A stretch of 64,000 nucleotides of DNA. Source: Streptomyces sp. XY006. Its GTDB lineage: Bacteria > Actinomycetota > Actinomycetes > Streptomycetales > Streptomycetaceae. The stretch lies in NCBI RefSeq assembly GCF_002237655.1, contig NZ_NOKT01000011.1, positions 62,001 to 126,000 of the forward strand, in the 5' to 3' direction. The notes under the pieces were generated by a model. That model did no database searches and was not told the origin of the DNA. It was given only the letters and a program-made list of their open reading frames with translations. This document shows positions 33,189 to 41,350 of the stretch, in pieces. How positions within the stretch are numbered: position 1 is the first letter of the stretch; each line of letters opens with the position of its first letter. Position numbers and translations under genes: made by a program.

Positions 33189-33295
33189 GTCGGGCTCCTC
33201 CCTGCAGCTCTCCCTCACGGGAGGACGTCATCGATTGCCGGAAAAGTATGTCATGTATCTGTGTTCCTGCAACACCCTCCCTTAAAATGCCGAGC

Positions 33296-33625
33296 ATGGT
33301 CGGAGTGCCCGAATCTCACAGCGGATGGACGTTCATCACCAGCCACGCGCGTGTCCTGGCGGCCATCGCCGACAACCCGCACATCCGCATCCGCGACATC
33401 GCCGCCCGCTGCCGGCTCACCGAGCGCGCCGTATCGCGGATCATCTCGGATCTGGAGCAGGCCGGATACCTGTCCCACACCCGCGAAGGGCGTACGAACA
33501 TCTACCGCGTCGAGCCCGACAAGGTGCTGCGGCACCCGGCCGAGGCCGGCCTCCCGGTGGCGTCCCTGCTCTCCCTGCTGGTGCAGGACGAGACCGAGCG
33601 CACCAGGAAGCCGGTCGCTCCCTGA
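33296..33625 (+). CDS. small winged-helix transcriptional regulator
   Basis: This 109-aa protein is essentially a single MarR/ArsR-type winged helix (ARVLAAIADNPHIRIRDIAARCRLTERAVSRIISDLEQAGYLSHTREGRTNIYRV) with a short tail. The recognition helix RAVSRIISDL is clear. No effector-binding domain or metal cysteines are present. TAAAAT at 33283-33288 ends seven bases before the ATG at 33296, so the transcript is probably leaderless; an in-frame ATG at 33287 overlaps the -10 element and is excluded. Target genes are unknown; the divergent STAS gene is the obvious candidate. Confidence 0.82.
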   Translation: MVGVPESHSGWTFITSHARVLAAIADNPHIRIRDIAARCRLTERAVSRIISDLEQAGYLSHTREGRTNIYRVEPDKVLRHPAEAGLPVASLLSLLVQDETERTRKPVAP

Positions 33626-33643
33626 CGGCCGGCGGGTGAGCGG

Positions 33644-35050
33644 TCAGGTCAGGGAGCAGGTGTTCGCCAGGGTCGCCGGGTCGGTGCCGGGGGGCCGGGG
33701 GACCGTGCGGGAGGCCGGCGGGCGGTGTCCTGACGCGAGCCAGTTCTCCAGTGCCGTGAAGGCCGACCGGTGGCACGGGGTGAGCGGGCGCAGGCGGTCC
33801 GGGTGGGTGTCGGCCAGAGCGTCGGTGTGGGTGCCGTCCTCGATGCGGTAGTAGCGGTGCAGCGGGCCGCGGCCCGTCTCGCGCACCATGCGGGCGTAGA
33901 CGTCGGAGTCCCGGCTGATCGGCAACAGGACGTCCAGGGTGCCGTGCAGGGTGATCAGCGGCTTGCCGATCCGTCCGGTCAGCCCGATCCTCGCCACGGC
34001 CTCCGCGACCTCGCCGGGCCTGGAGGCGTAGTCGTAGTCGGCGTCACAGGCCGGTGTGCCCGGCGTGCAGAAGGGTGTGCCCGCCTCGGCCGGCCCGTCG
34101 AAGGAGGGGTCCAGTTCCTCGCGGTAGATGCGCTGGGTCAGGTCCCAGTAGACCTGATGGTGGTACGGCCACAGGAACTCCGAACCGGCCGGGAACCCGG
34201 CGGCGTGCAGGGCGGCGCGCGCCCCGTCGGCCTGGGCTCCCCCGGCGGCGTACGCCGGGTAGTGGCGCAGCGCCGGGGGCAGGAAGTCCAGGAGGGTGGG
34301 GCCGTCAGAGCGCCAGAGGGTGCCCTCCCAGTCCACTCCCCCGTCGTACAGCTCGGGGTGGTTCTCCAGTTGCCAGCGCACCAGGTACCCGCCGTTGGAC
34401 ACGCCGGTCACCAGGGTGCGGGCCGGCGGACGGTGGTAGTGCCGGGCGACCGTGGCCCGGGCCGCCCGGGTGAGCTGGGTGAGCCGGTCGTTCCACTCCG
34501 CGATGGCGTCCCCGGGCCGGCGTCCGTCCCGGTGGAAGGCGAGGCCGGTGTTGCCCTTGTCGGTCGCCGCGTAGGCGTAGCCGCGGGACAGCACCCAGTC
34601 GGCGATGGCCCGGTCGTTCGCGTACTGCTCGCGGTTGCCGGGGGTGCCCGCGACCACCAGGCCGCCGTTCCACCGGTCGGGCAGGCGGATGACGAACTGG
34701 GCGTCGTGCCGCCAGCCGTGGTTGGTGTTGGTGGTGGAGGTGTCGGGGAAGTAGCCGTCGATCTGGACGCCGGGGACGCCGCTGGGCACGGCCAGGTCCT
34801 TCGGTGTCAGACCGGCCCAGTCGGCCGGATCGGTGTGGCCCGAGGCGACCGTGCCGGCCGTGGTCAACTCCGCCAGGCAGGCGCTCTGTTGGTGCTCGGC
34901 TCCCGGTACGCGCACGCTCGTGGGGCGGGCGCAGCCCTCCGGCGCCGCCATGGCGGGCGTGGGAGTGAGGGTGAGGGCGGTCAGCGCCAGGGCTGCCGCC
35001 GGCCACCGCCGTCGCCGGGAGCGGGGTAGGGGGCGGATCGAAAGACGCAT
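33644..35050 (-). CDS. secreted alpha/beta hydrolase (tannase/oligomer hydrolase-like)
   Basis: The 468-aa product starts with a twin-Arg-like signal (SRRRRWPAAALALTALTLTPTPAMA-A, cleavage ~38). The body is a large alpha/beta hydrolase with nucleophile elbow GVSNGGYLVRW, an acid in TLHGTLDVLLP and His in EDGTHTDAL. Two Cys pairs suggest disulfides. This pattern resembles tannase/feruloyl esterase and hydroxybutyrate oligomer hydrolases, but I cannot choose a substrate. GGAGG precedes the ATG at 35050. It is divergent from a PHB-depolymerase-like esterase, which would suit oligomer hydrolysis. Confidence 0.75.
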   Translation of the reverse strand: MRLSIRPLPRSRRRRWPAAALALTALTLTPTPAMAAPEGCARPTSVRVPGAEHQQSACLAELTTAGTVASGHTDPADWAGLTPKDLAVPSGVPGVQIDGYFPDTSTTNTNHGWRHDAQFVIRLPDRWNGGLVVAGTPGNREQYANDRAIADWVLSRGYAYAATDKGNTGLAFHRDGRRPGDAIAEWNDRLTQLTRAARATVARHYHRPPARTLVTGVSNGGYLVRWQLENHPELYDGGVDWEGTLWRSDGPTLLDFLPPALRHYPAYAAGGAQADGARAALHAAGFPAGSEFLWPYHHQVYWDLTQRIYREELDPSFDGPAEAGTPFCTPGTPACDADYDYASRPGEVAEAVARIGLTGRIGKPLITLHGTLDVLLPISRDSDVYARMVRETGRGPLHRYYRIEDGTHTDALADTHPDRLRPLTPCHRSAFTALENWLASGHRPPASRTVPRPPGTDPATLANTCSLT

Positions 35051-35400
35051 ACGGGTGCCTCCGCGGTCGCGGTCCGGGGATGGGGACCCGCGGGAGGCTA
35101 TGACGGCGATCTTCGGCAGCCTATGGGGGCGGCGACCACCTTCGACCTCTTCACCATGGGTGCTCACGCCAGGGCGGTCGCCGGACACCTGGGTGGTGTC
35201 CGCCTCCATGGCCCCGCCCTACACGACCGGTCAGCGACCGGGCCATGGAGCGCCGTCACATAGGTCCACGCCACACATGGCGGTCCCACCCATGTCGACG
35301 TGGACGAGCGCGCCCCGATGATGCACGGCACGCCGGCCCCCGGGCCTCTCCCGCGGACCGGCGGCGCGAAGTTCCCCCCACCAGGAGGCAGGCAGTCGAC
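35051..35400. promoter_or_regulatory. divergent region between two secreted hydrolases, with long inverted repeat
   Basis: The 350-bp gap has no convincing gene. An 11-bp perfect inverted repeat, CTCCATGGCCC (35204-35214) and GGGCCATGGAG (35240-35250), has a 25-base spacer that itself contains ACCGGTCAGCGACCG. It is placed about midway between the two start codons. It could be an operator pair for a shared regulator. The PHB-esterase side has AGGAGG at 35385, rather far (13 bases) from its ATG. Confidence 0.4.
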
Positions 35401-36927
35401 ATGGGACAGTCGCACACCGCGTTCCGCCGCACCAGCGGCCGCCGCGTCATCACGGGCACGGCCCGCTGGATCACCGCCGCCGCCGGGCTCCTCGCCCTGA
35501 CCGGCGGCCTGATCACCGCGCACCCCCAAGCAGCCGCCGCTGCCCCGAAGGCAGCAGCCGCAAGCCCCCGAGCAGCCGCCGCGAGCCTCACTCAAGTCAC
35601 CGGCTTCGGCACCAACCCGGGCAACCTGTCGATGTACACCTATGTGCCCGACGGACTGCCGGCCGGCGCCCCGCTCGTGCTCGCCCTGCACGGCTGCACG
35701 CAGAGCGCCCAGGACTACTACGCGCACTCCGGCTGGCCGCAGCTCGCCGACCAGTACGGCTTCGCGCTGGTCTTCCCGCAGACGAGCGGCGCCAACAACG
35801 CCAACTCCTGCTTCAACTGGTTCGAGCCGGGCGACAGCGCGCGCGGACAGGGCGAGGCCCTCTCGCTCCGGCAGATGGTCGACAAGGCCCTGGCGCTGTA
35901 CGGCGGCGACTCGCGGCGGGTCCACATCACCGGCCTGTCCGCGGGCGGCGCCATGACCGCGAACATGCTCGCCGCCTATCCCGACGTGTTCGCGGGCGGG
36001 TCCATCGCCTCCGGGCTGCCCGCGCGCTGCGCGAGCAGTGTGCCGGCGGCGTACACGTGCATGTACAGCCCGCCCGACAAGAGCCCCGCGCAGTGGGGGG
36101 ACCTGGTGCGGTCCGCCGCTCCCGCCGGTACGGGCACCTGGCCGCGGGTCGCGATCTGGCAGGGGACCGCCGACACCACCGTCGTGCCCGCCAACGCCGC
36201 CGAGCTGCGCGACCAGTGGACGAACGTGTGGGGCATCGGCCAGACCCCCTCACGTACCGAGAGCCTCGGCGCGGGCACCTCGCGGAGCGTCTACGAGGAT
36301 CCCTCGGGCCGTCCCGCCGTCGAGGTCTACTCGGTCTCCGGCATGGGGCACGGACTCGCGGTCGACCCGGGCAGCGGCCCCGGGCAGTGCGGCAGCACGG
36401 GCACGTACTACCTCGACACCGTCTGCTCCAGCTACCACACCGCCCGGTTCTGGGGGCTCGACGGCGACGAGGGCACCGGCGCCCTGCCCGCCCCGACGGG
36501 CCTGACGGTCACCCGGACCACCGACTCCGCCGTCTCACTGAGCTGGCAGGCGGTCGGCGGCGCAGCCTCGTACGTCGTCCACCGGGACGGCACGAGGGTG
36601 GGCACCACGGCGTCGGCCTCCTTCACCGACACCGGCCTGGCCACCGGTACGACGTACCGCTACAGCGTGGCGGCCGTGGACGCGGCGGGTGCGGCGGGCA
36701 GGGTCTCGTCGGTGGTGGCCGCGACCACCACCGGGTTCACGCCCACGTGCCACACGGCCAGCAACTACGACCACACGGTGGCCGGGCGGGCCTACCAGAG
36801 CGGCGGTAACACCTATGCCATGGGTTCCGGCCAGGCCATGGGGTTGTGGAACACGTTCACCCGCCACACCCTCAAGCAGACCGCGCCCGGCTATTACGTG
36901 GTGGACGACACCGGCTGCCCTGCCTGA
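35401..36927 (+). CDS. secreted PHB-depolymerase family esterase with FN3 and C-terminal binding domain
   Basis: The 508-aa protein has a signal peptide followed by an Ala-rich stretch (to ~residue 58) and a PHB depolymerase-type esterase domain (about 65-355). The esterase has LHGCTQSAQDYY and lipase box GLSAGGAMT, with acid and His in WQGTADTTV and SGMGHGLAV. A fibronectin-III domain (about 360-450) and a ~60-residue C-terminal module with two Cys (TPTCHTASNYDHTVAGRAY...) follow. That module is found in extracellular PHB depolymerases as polymer-binding region. The likely substrate is poly(3-hydroxybutyrate) or acetyl xylan, outside the cell. Confidence 0.88.
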   Translation: MGQSHTAFRRTSGRRVITGTARWITAAAGLLALTGGLITAHPQAAAAAPKAAAASPRAAAASLTQVTGFGTNPGNLSMYTYVPDGLPAGAPLVLALHGCTQSAQDYYAHSGWPQLADQYGFALVFPQTSGANNANSCFNWFEPGDSARGQGEALSLRQMVDKALALYGGDSRRVHITGLSAGGAMTANMLAAYPDVFAGGSIASGLPARCASSVPAAYTCMYSPPDKSPAQWGDLVRSAAPAGTGTWPRVAIWQGTADTTVVPANAAELRDQWTNVWGIGQTPSRTESLGAGTSRSVYEDPSGRPAVEVYSVSGMGHGLAVDPGSGPGQCGSTGTYYLDTVCSSYHTARFWGLDGDEGTGALPAPTGLTVTRTTDSAVSLSWQAVGGAASYVVHRDGTRVGTTASASFTDTGLATGTTYRYSVAAVDAAGAAGRVSSVVAATTTGFTPTCHTASNYDHTVAGRAYQSGGNTYAMGSGQAMGLWNTFTRHTLKQTAPGYYVVDDTGCPA

Positions 36928-36966
36928 GGCGCGCGGTGTCGTCCACCCGGTGGGGAGCGGTGTGCG

Positions 36967-37530
36967 TCAGTCCAGGATCAGTTCGCCGCGGACCTTCGGG
37001 GCGTGTTCGGCGAGGGCGCCGCTGAAGTTGCCTTCGACCTCTGCCTTCTCCGCCGCGTTGGGGTACGGGTTCGTGCACGCGGTGCCCGCGGTGGAGCCGG
37101 ACATCAGGCTGGAACACGGCCCGGGCTTGCGGTCGGGCAGCCCCAGGATGTGGCCGAGTTCGTGGGACGAGATCCGGATCGTGTCGTACCCCTGGTCGAC
37201 GGCCTGGCGCCCGATGTAGACGGTGCCGTTGCCCAGGGTGGTGGGCAGGGCGCGCGGCCAGCCGTTGTCCGCCAGGACCCGTATGTTCGCGCGCTGTCCG
37301 GCGGCGACGGGCCGCAGTTCGACCGAGTCGACACTCGCGTTCCAGATCGCCGCGCCCCGGTCGACGGCGGCCTTGAACTCCGCGGCGCCGGCGGCGTCGT
37401 AGGTGAGGACCCGGGCGGCGAGGGGCGCGGCGGCCGGGCCGGGGGAGGCGGCCGCGGCCGGGCCGCCCGTCAGGGAAAGGGTGACCAGACAGGCGGCGGC
37501 CAGGCCGCCTGTCAGCGTGCGCACGTGCAT
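36967..37530 (-). CDS. snpA: snapalysin family zinc metalloprotease (M7)
   Basis: Snapalysins are small secreted Streptomyces neutral proteases. The 187-aa precursor has a signal peptide (to about residue 28) and a short propeptide-like Ala-rich stretch. The catalytic domain has the zinc motif HELGHILGLPD (HExxHxxGxxD), and CSSLMSGSTAGTAC supplies the Met-turn and a disulfide. ATG at 37530 follows AAGGAGGTC, an ideal site. The LysR-type activator that often sits divergently beside snpA is absent; the upstream gene is a glycosyltransferase. Confidence 0.93.
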   Translation of the reverse strand: MHVRTLTGGLAAACLVTLSLTGGPAAAASPGPAAAPLAARVLTYDAAGAAEFKAAVDRGAAIWNASVDSVELRPVAAGQRANIRVLADNGWPRALPTTLGNGTVYIGRQAVDQGYDTIRISSHELGHILGLPDRKPGPCSSLMSGSTAGTACTNPYPNAAEKAEVEGNFSGALAEHAPKVRGELILD

Positions 37531-37659
37531 GATCGACCTCCTTGTGGGGAAAGGGCAGTCGTGCTCATGACATCCACCGGGCTCACTGCCCAGCGGCGGG
37601 CGCGCTGAATCCGTCAATTCGCGCGACGCCCCTTCGGCACAAGAGCGGGAGGAGGAAGG

Positions 37660-39717
37660 TCAGTTCAGGAGGGCGCGGAGGCGTCGGCGCAGGGCGACCG
37701 TGAGCCTGACCGGTGCCACGCGCAGCACCAGAGCGCCGTGCGCACCGCGCGGAAGGGGCTTGGCGTAGTAGGGCCGGCCGAGTCGGGAGGCGCTGAACCA
37801 GCGGGTGCCGGTCAGGGTCGTCGTGACCGGGACGGGAACGGGCGCGTGCGGCTCGTCCGCGCCGGGCGTCGCACCGGCCGTGAGGGTCAACGTCCAGCGT
37901 CCCGGGGGAAGTTCGCGGACCGGGAGCCGGGCGGTGAAGCCGGTGTGGCCGCCGGCCGATGCGCAGTGCAGGGGTGTCTCCCGGGCCAGACCGGTGTCGT
38001 CCTCGGCGCGCAGCGTCATGGTCTCGCGGTGGCGGGCGGCTTCGGCGGTCAGGCGTCCCCTGACGACGAGTGTGCCGGGGGCGGACGGGTCCCAGGCGAC
38101 CTCGGTGACGTGGCAGGGCGGTTCGGCGGGCGTGGGCCGGATCTCCACGGAGAAGTTGCCGTGGGGGGTGTAGAAGGGCCGCGCGGTGGTCGGGCCCCGC
38201 CCGGTCCGGGAGGTGGTCCGCAGCTCCCGTGGGGCCGGGTCCGTCCGGCCGCCGTCGCCGTCCGTGCGGGCCCGGCGGAGTCTGACGGTTCTGCCGACTC
38301 CGTCGCAGCGCACCTCCAGGTGCAGGTCCCACACCCCGTCGCCGAGCGGGGCGCCCGAGTCCACGGCGTCGAGGTCCAGGACGGCGCTGAAGCGGACGGC
38401 CGGTTCGGGGCTGTCGCCGGTGTGCGCGCCGGGCAGGTACGGGGTGGCGCCGACGACCACGGGCAGGCGCAGGTCGGGGTGCGCGAAGCCGCGTGGGCGC
38501 AGGATCAGGCGTGTGCTGGGCTCCAGCGGGCCGAGGGAGTCGATGCGCGCGTGGCCGGACAGGCGGAGCCGGCCGCCGTCGCCCGTCCATGCCGCGTCGG
38601 TCAGGTCGTGGTGGACCGGCAGCCGGTCGGTGACGTCGAAGCAGGCGTCCGGTACGGCCTTCAGGGGGTCCCGGAAGAAGGGATGCAGCCAGTAGACGCG
38701 TCCCTTGTCGACGATGTGGCCGCGCGTCTCGTCCTCCTTGGCGTGCCGCGCCACGGTCATGAGGTCCTCGTACCGGTCGGCGCGCAGGAGGTGGACGATG
38801 AGCCGGTCCGGCGGGGCGATCTGCTGGAACACGCCGTCGGTCACATAGCGCAGGGCCCATTCCCGGAACTGCGGGTAGAAGCGCTCCCGCGCCTCCCGCT
38901 CGTCCTCCCGGGGCAGCAGGGCGCGCAGTGGCCCGCACAGCTCCCACTCGACGTGCCGGCGCATGATCCGGTCCCGGCGCGGGCCGGGTTCCACGTAGCG
39001 GGCGACCGTCTCGAAACACAGCCGGGTGCCGTCCATGCGGTGGACCAGGGCGGAGGCGGTACGGGTGAGGTTGTTGCCGTTCTGACGGTTGCGTGAGTAG
39101 TAGCAGTCGTAGTCGGCGACCACGGAGATGCCGTCGGCGTTGAGGTAGGCCGCGGCGGTGAACGGCTTGTCCTCGCAGTTGCGGTACGGCGGGAAGCGCA
39201 GCCCCAGCCGTTCGATCAGGGAGCGGCGGAACAGCTTCCAGCAGCCCAGGGTGCGGTAGGCGAGGGAGGAGAAGACGTCGGTACGGGGCTGGTTGTGCGA
39301 GAAGACGGCCGTCGGCACGGCTCGTCCGCCCACGGACACCATCTTGCCGAGGACGACGTCGGTGCCGTTCTCGTCCGCCGTCGTCACCATCCGGCGCAGG
39401 GCGTCGGGGCCCAGGTAGTCGTCGGAGTCGAGGAAGAAGACGTAGTCGCCGGTGGCCAGGTCGAGGCCGGTGTTGCGGGGGCCTCCGGCGCCCCCGCTGT
39501 TGGGCTGGTGGACCACGCGCAGGCGGGAACAGGTGCGGGCGAGCCGGTCCAGCTCCTCGGCGGTGCCGTCGGTGGAGCCGTCGTCGATCGCGATGATCTC
39601 GACCTGCTCCGCGCCGAGCGTCTGCTCCATGGCGGAGGTGACGCACTTGGTCAGCTCCGGCATGGAGTTGTACGCGGGGATGATCACACTGACGCGCGGC
39701 GGGGTGGTACGGGGCAT
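37660..39717 (-). CDS. family 2 glycosyltransferase with large C-terminal region
   Basis: The 685-aa protein begins with a GT-A domain (about 8-240): VSVIIPAYNSMPELTKCV, IAIDDGSTDGTAEELD, nucleotide-sugar metal site FFLDSDDYLG, and CWKLFRRSLIE. A helical region (to ~360) and about 300 residues of beta-rich sequence follow, unlike standard GT2 enzymes but similar to teichoic-acid-type transferases with added carbohydrate-binding modules. No membrane helix is seen. GGGAG precedes the ATG at 39717; a start at 39780 is less likely. It is probably cytoplasmic, acting on cell-wall glycopolymers. Acceptor unknown. Confidence 0.82.
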   Translation of the reverse strand: MPRTTPPRVSVIIPAYNSMPELTKCVTSAMEQTLGAEQVEIIAIDDGSTDGTAEELDRLARTCSRLRVVHQPNSGGAGGPRNTGLDLATGDYVFFLDSDDYLGPDALRRMVTTADENGTDVVLGKMVSVGGRAVPTAVFSHNQPRTDVFSSLAYRTLGCWKLFRRSLIERLGLRFPPYRNCEDKPFTAAAYLNADGISVVADYDCYYSRNRQNGNNLTRTASALVHRMDGTRLCFETVARYVEPGPRRDRIMRRHVEWELCGPLRALLPREDEREARERFYPQFREWALRYVTDGVFQQIAPPDRLIVHLLRADRYEDLMTVARHAKEDETRGHIVDKGRVYWLHPFFRDPLKAVPDACFDVTDRLPVHHDLTDAAWTGDGGRLRLSGHARIDSLGPLEPSTRLILRPRGFAHPDLRLPVVVGATPYLPGAHTGDSPEPAVRFSAVLDLDAVDSGAPLGDGVWDLHLEVRCDGVGRTVRLRRARTDGDGGRTDPAPRELRTTSRTGRGPTTARPFYTPHGNFSVEIRPTPAEPPCHVTEVAWDPSAPGTLVVRGRLTAEAARHRETMTLRAEDDTGLARETPLHCASAGGHTGFTARLPVRELPPGRWTLTLTAGATPGADEPHAPVPVPVTTTLTGTRWFSASRLGRPYYAKPLPRGAHGALVLRVAPVRLTVALRRRLRALLN

Positions 39718-39897
39718 GATCACTCCCGGGCCGGTGGTGTCCGGTGGCGCAGGCCGTCGGCTGTCCGCCGCTTGCTCCACGAGTCTCCGGCGGGGCTCGG
39801 TGGGGCTGCCCGGCGTGAGGGGTGCGGGTTACGCCGTCGGAGGTACGAACCACCGGTTCGGGCGTGCCGGGTACGCGCGGCCGGGCGCCGCGCCCCC

Positions 39898-40080
39898 TCA
39901 CCGGGGAGTCGCGACCCCCGTCCACGGCTCCCCGGTGCGCTCGGCCCACTCGCGGGCCGCTTCCGGGCGGCCGGTGAGCAGCAGGAGCAGGGCTCCGACG
40001 CGGCCGCGGATCTCCGGCCCGGCCCCGCGTGTCCAGTCGATGTCGGTGGCGACGAGCCGGGCCACCCCGGGTCGCGCCCC
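39898..40080 (-). pseudogene. C-terminal remnant of a maleylpyruvate isomerase-like (TIGR03083) protein
   Basis: Sixty codons on the minus strand read GARPGVARLVATDIDW, TRGAGPEIRGRVGALLL and so on. This is the typical C-terminal strand-helix of mycothiol-dependent maleylpyruvate isomerase/DinB-like proteins. No N-terminal part exists: the fragment begins one base past the stop codon of the substrate-binding protein gene upstream. It seems a deletion joined the two genes, leaving this tail untranslated. The frame is still open, so the event could be recent. Confidence 0.5.
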
Positions 40081-40081
40081 C

Positions 40082-41167
40082 TCAGGTGCTGTGGAGGACC
40101 CGGAAACGGTCCGGGCGTGCCGGATCGCGGTCCACGACCTGTACGGGCGGCCACGCCCACTGCCACACGCCGATGCCGGGGGCCCGGGAGAAGGTGATCC
40201 GCCCGCGGGTGCCGTCGACGGCGACGTGCCGCCAGGCCTCGGCGACGCGCGCCCGGTCCGGGCCGTGGGAGCGCAGCACCTCGGCGAGGACGGTGATCGT
40301 GTCATAGCCCTCGTAGGCGACGAAGGAGGGCGGGTCGGGCAGCCGGCGGCGCAGGGCCGTCCCGACGCGCGTGCCGAGGGGGGTGAGGCGCTCGGGCAGG
40401 TAGCGCAGGAACGGGATCGCGGCGCCGTCGCGGCCCAGCAGCGCAGGCCAGGAGGGGAGCTCCGGTTGTCCGGCCGGGGCACCGAGCAGGACCCCGGCCA
40501 GGCGCGGGCCCTCCCGCACGGCCCTGACGAGGGGCACCGCCGGCTCCGGGAAGCCGGTCAGCAGCAGGAGGGCCGTCGCTCGCTCGCCGGCGAGGGCGTC
40601 GCACAGGGCCGTGGGGGTGAGCGCGCGGGCGTCGAGCTCGCGCACGGTTCCGCCGTGCGCCGCGAGGTGGTCGCGCAGGATGCGGGTGCCCGCCGCCCAG
40701 TAGGCGCTCGGTTCGCTCGCCACGGCGATGTCGCCGTGGCCGGCGCCGAGGAGGAAGTCGGCGTAGGTCCGCCAGCCGTACGACTGCGCCGGGGGAAGGC
40801 GCGCCACCCAGGGCGTCGGCTCCTCGGTGAGGGCGTCGAGCACCGCCGACGAGCACAGGAACGGCAGGCCGAGCGCGTCGGCCTCGGTGGCCGCGGCGCG
40901 GGCGACGACGCTGTGGTACTCCCCCGCCAGGGCGACCACGCCCGCGCGGGCCAGTTCCGCCACGGCCTCGGTGGCGCGCCGCGGATCGGCCGCGGTGTCC
41001 CGGACCAGCAGTTCCAGGGGCCGTCCGCCGATGCCGCCGGCGGCGTTGACGTCGGCGACGGCCAGTTCGAGTCCGGCGAGCAGATGCCGGCCCGCCTCGG
41101 CCCAGCCGGGGCGGCTCAGTGGAGCGAGGGCGCCGAGCCGGACGGCCGGCCCGTGGGGTGTGTTCAT
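40082..41167 (-). CDS. orphan branched-chain-type substrate-binding protein without signal peptide
   Basis: The 361-aa protein is a Peripla_BP_6 (Leu/Ile/Val-binding) fold: VRLGALAPLSRPGWAEAGRHL at the start, AVADVNAAGGIGGRPLELLVRDT, and FVAYEGYDTITVLAEVL near the end. It lacks any lipoprotein box or signal peptide, and no permease or ATPase gene is near. It may therefore bind a small ligand in the cytosol, as AmiC does, or be a decayed transporter part. ATG at 41167 has GAGGGAG nine bases upstream. It is followed directly by a truncated gene remnant. Confidence 0.78.
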   Translation of the reverse strand: MNTPHGPAVRLGALAPLSRPGWAEAGRHLLAGLELAVADVNAAGGIGGRPLELLVRDTAADPRRATEAVAELARAGVVALAGEYHSVVARAAATEADALGLPFLCSSAVLDALTEEPTPWVARLPPAQSYGWRTYADFLLGAGHGDIAVASEPSAYWAAGTRILRDHLAAHGGTVRELDARALTPTALCDALAGERATALLLLTGFPEPAVPLVRAVREGPRLAGVLLGAPAGQPELPSWPALLGRDGAAIPFLRYLPERLTPLGTRVGTALRRRLPDPPSFVAYEGYDTITVLAEVLRSHGPDRARVAEAWRHVAVDGTRGRITFSRAPGIGVWQWAWPPVQVVDRDPARPDRFRVLHST

Positions 41168-41350
41168 GCGTCGGCGTCTCCCTCGCGTCGGCAACGGACG
41201 AGGCCTGACCCGCGGAATCGTTCACCCGCCGGGTGCGGCGCCTCGAACAATATGATCTCAATTGCCGTGGCGTTCAGTTGACCGTGGGGCCCGCCCTAGC
41301 ATGCGAGCGCTCCGGCGCGAGGGACGCGCCCGGAGGAACAGGAGCGCCCC

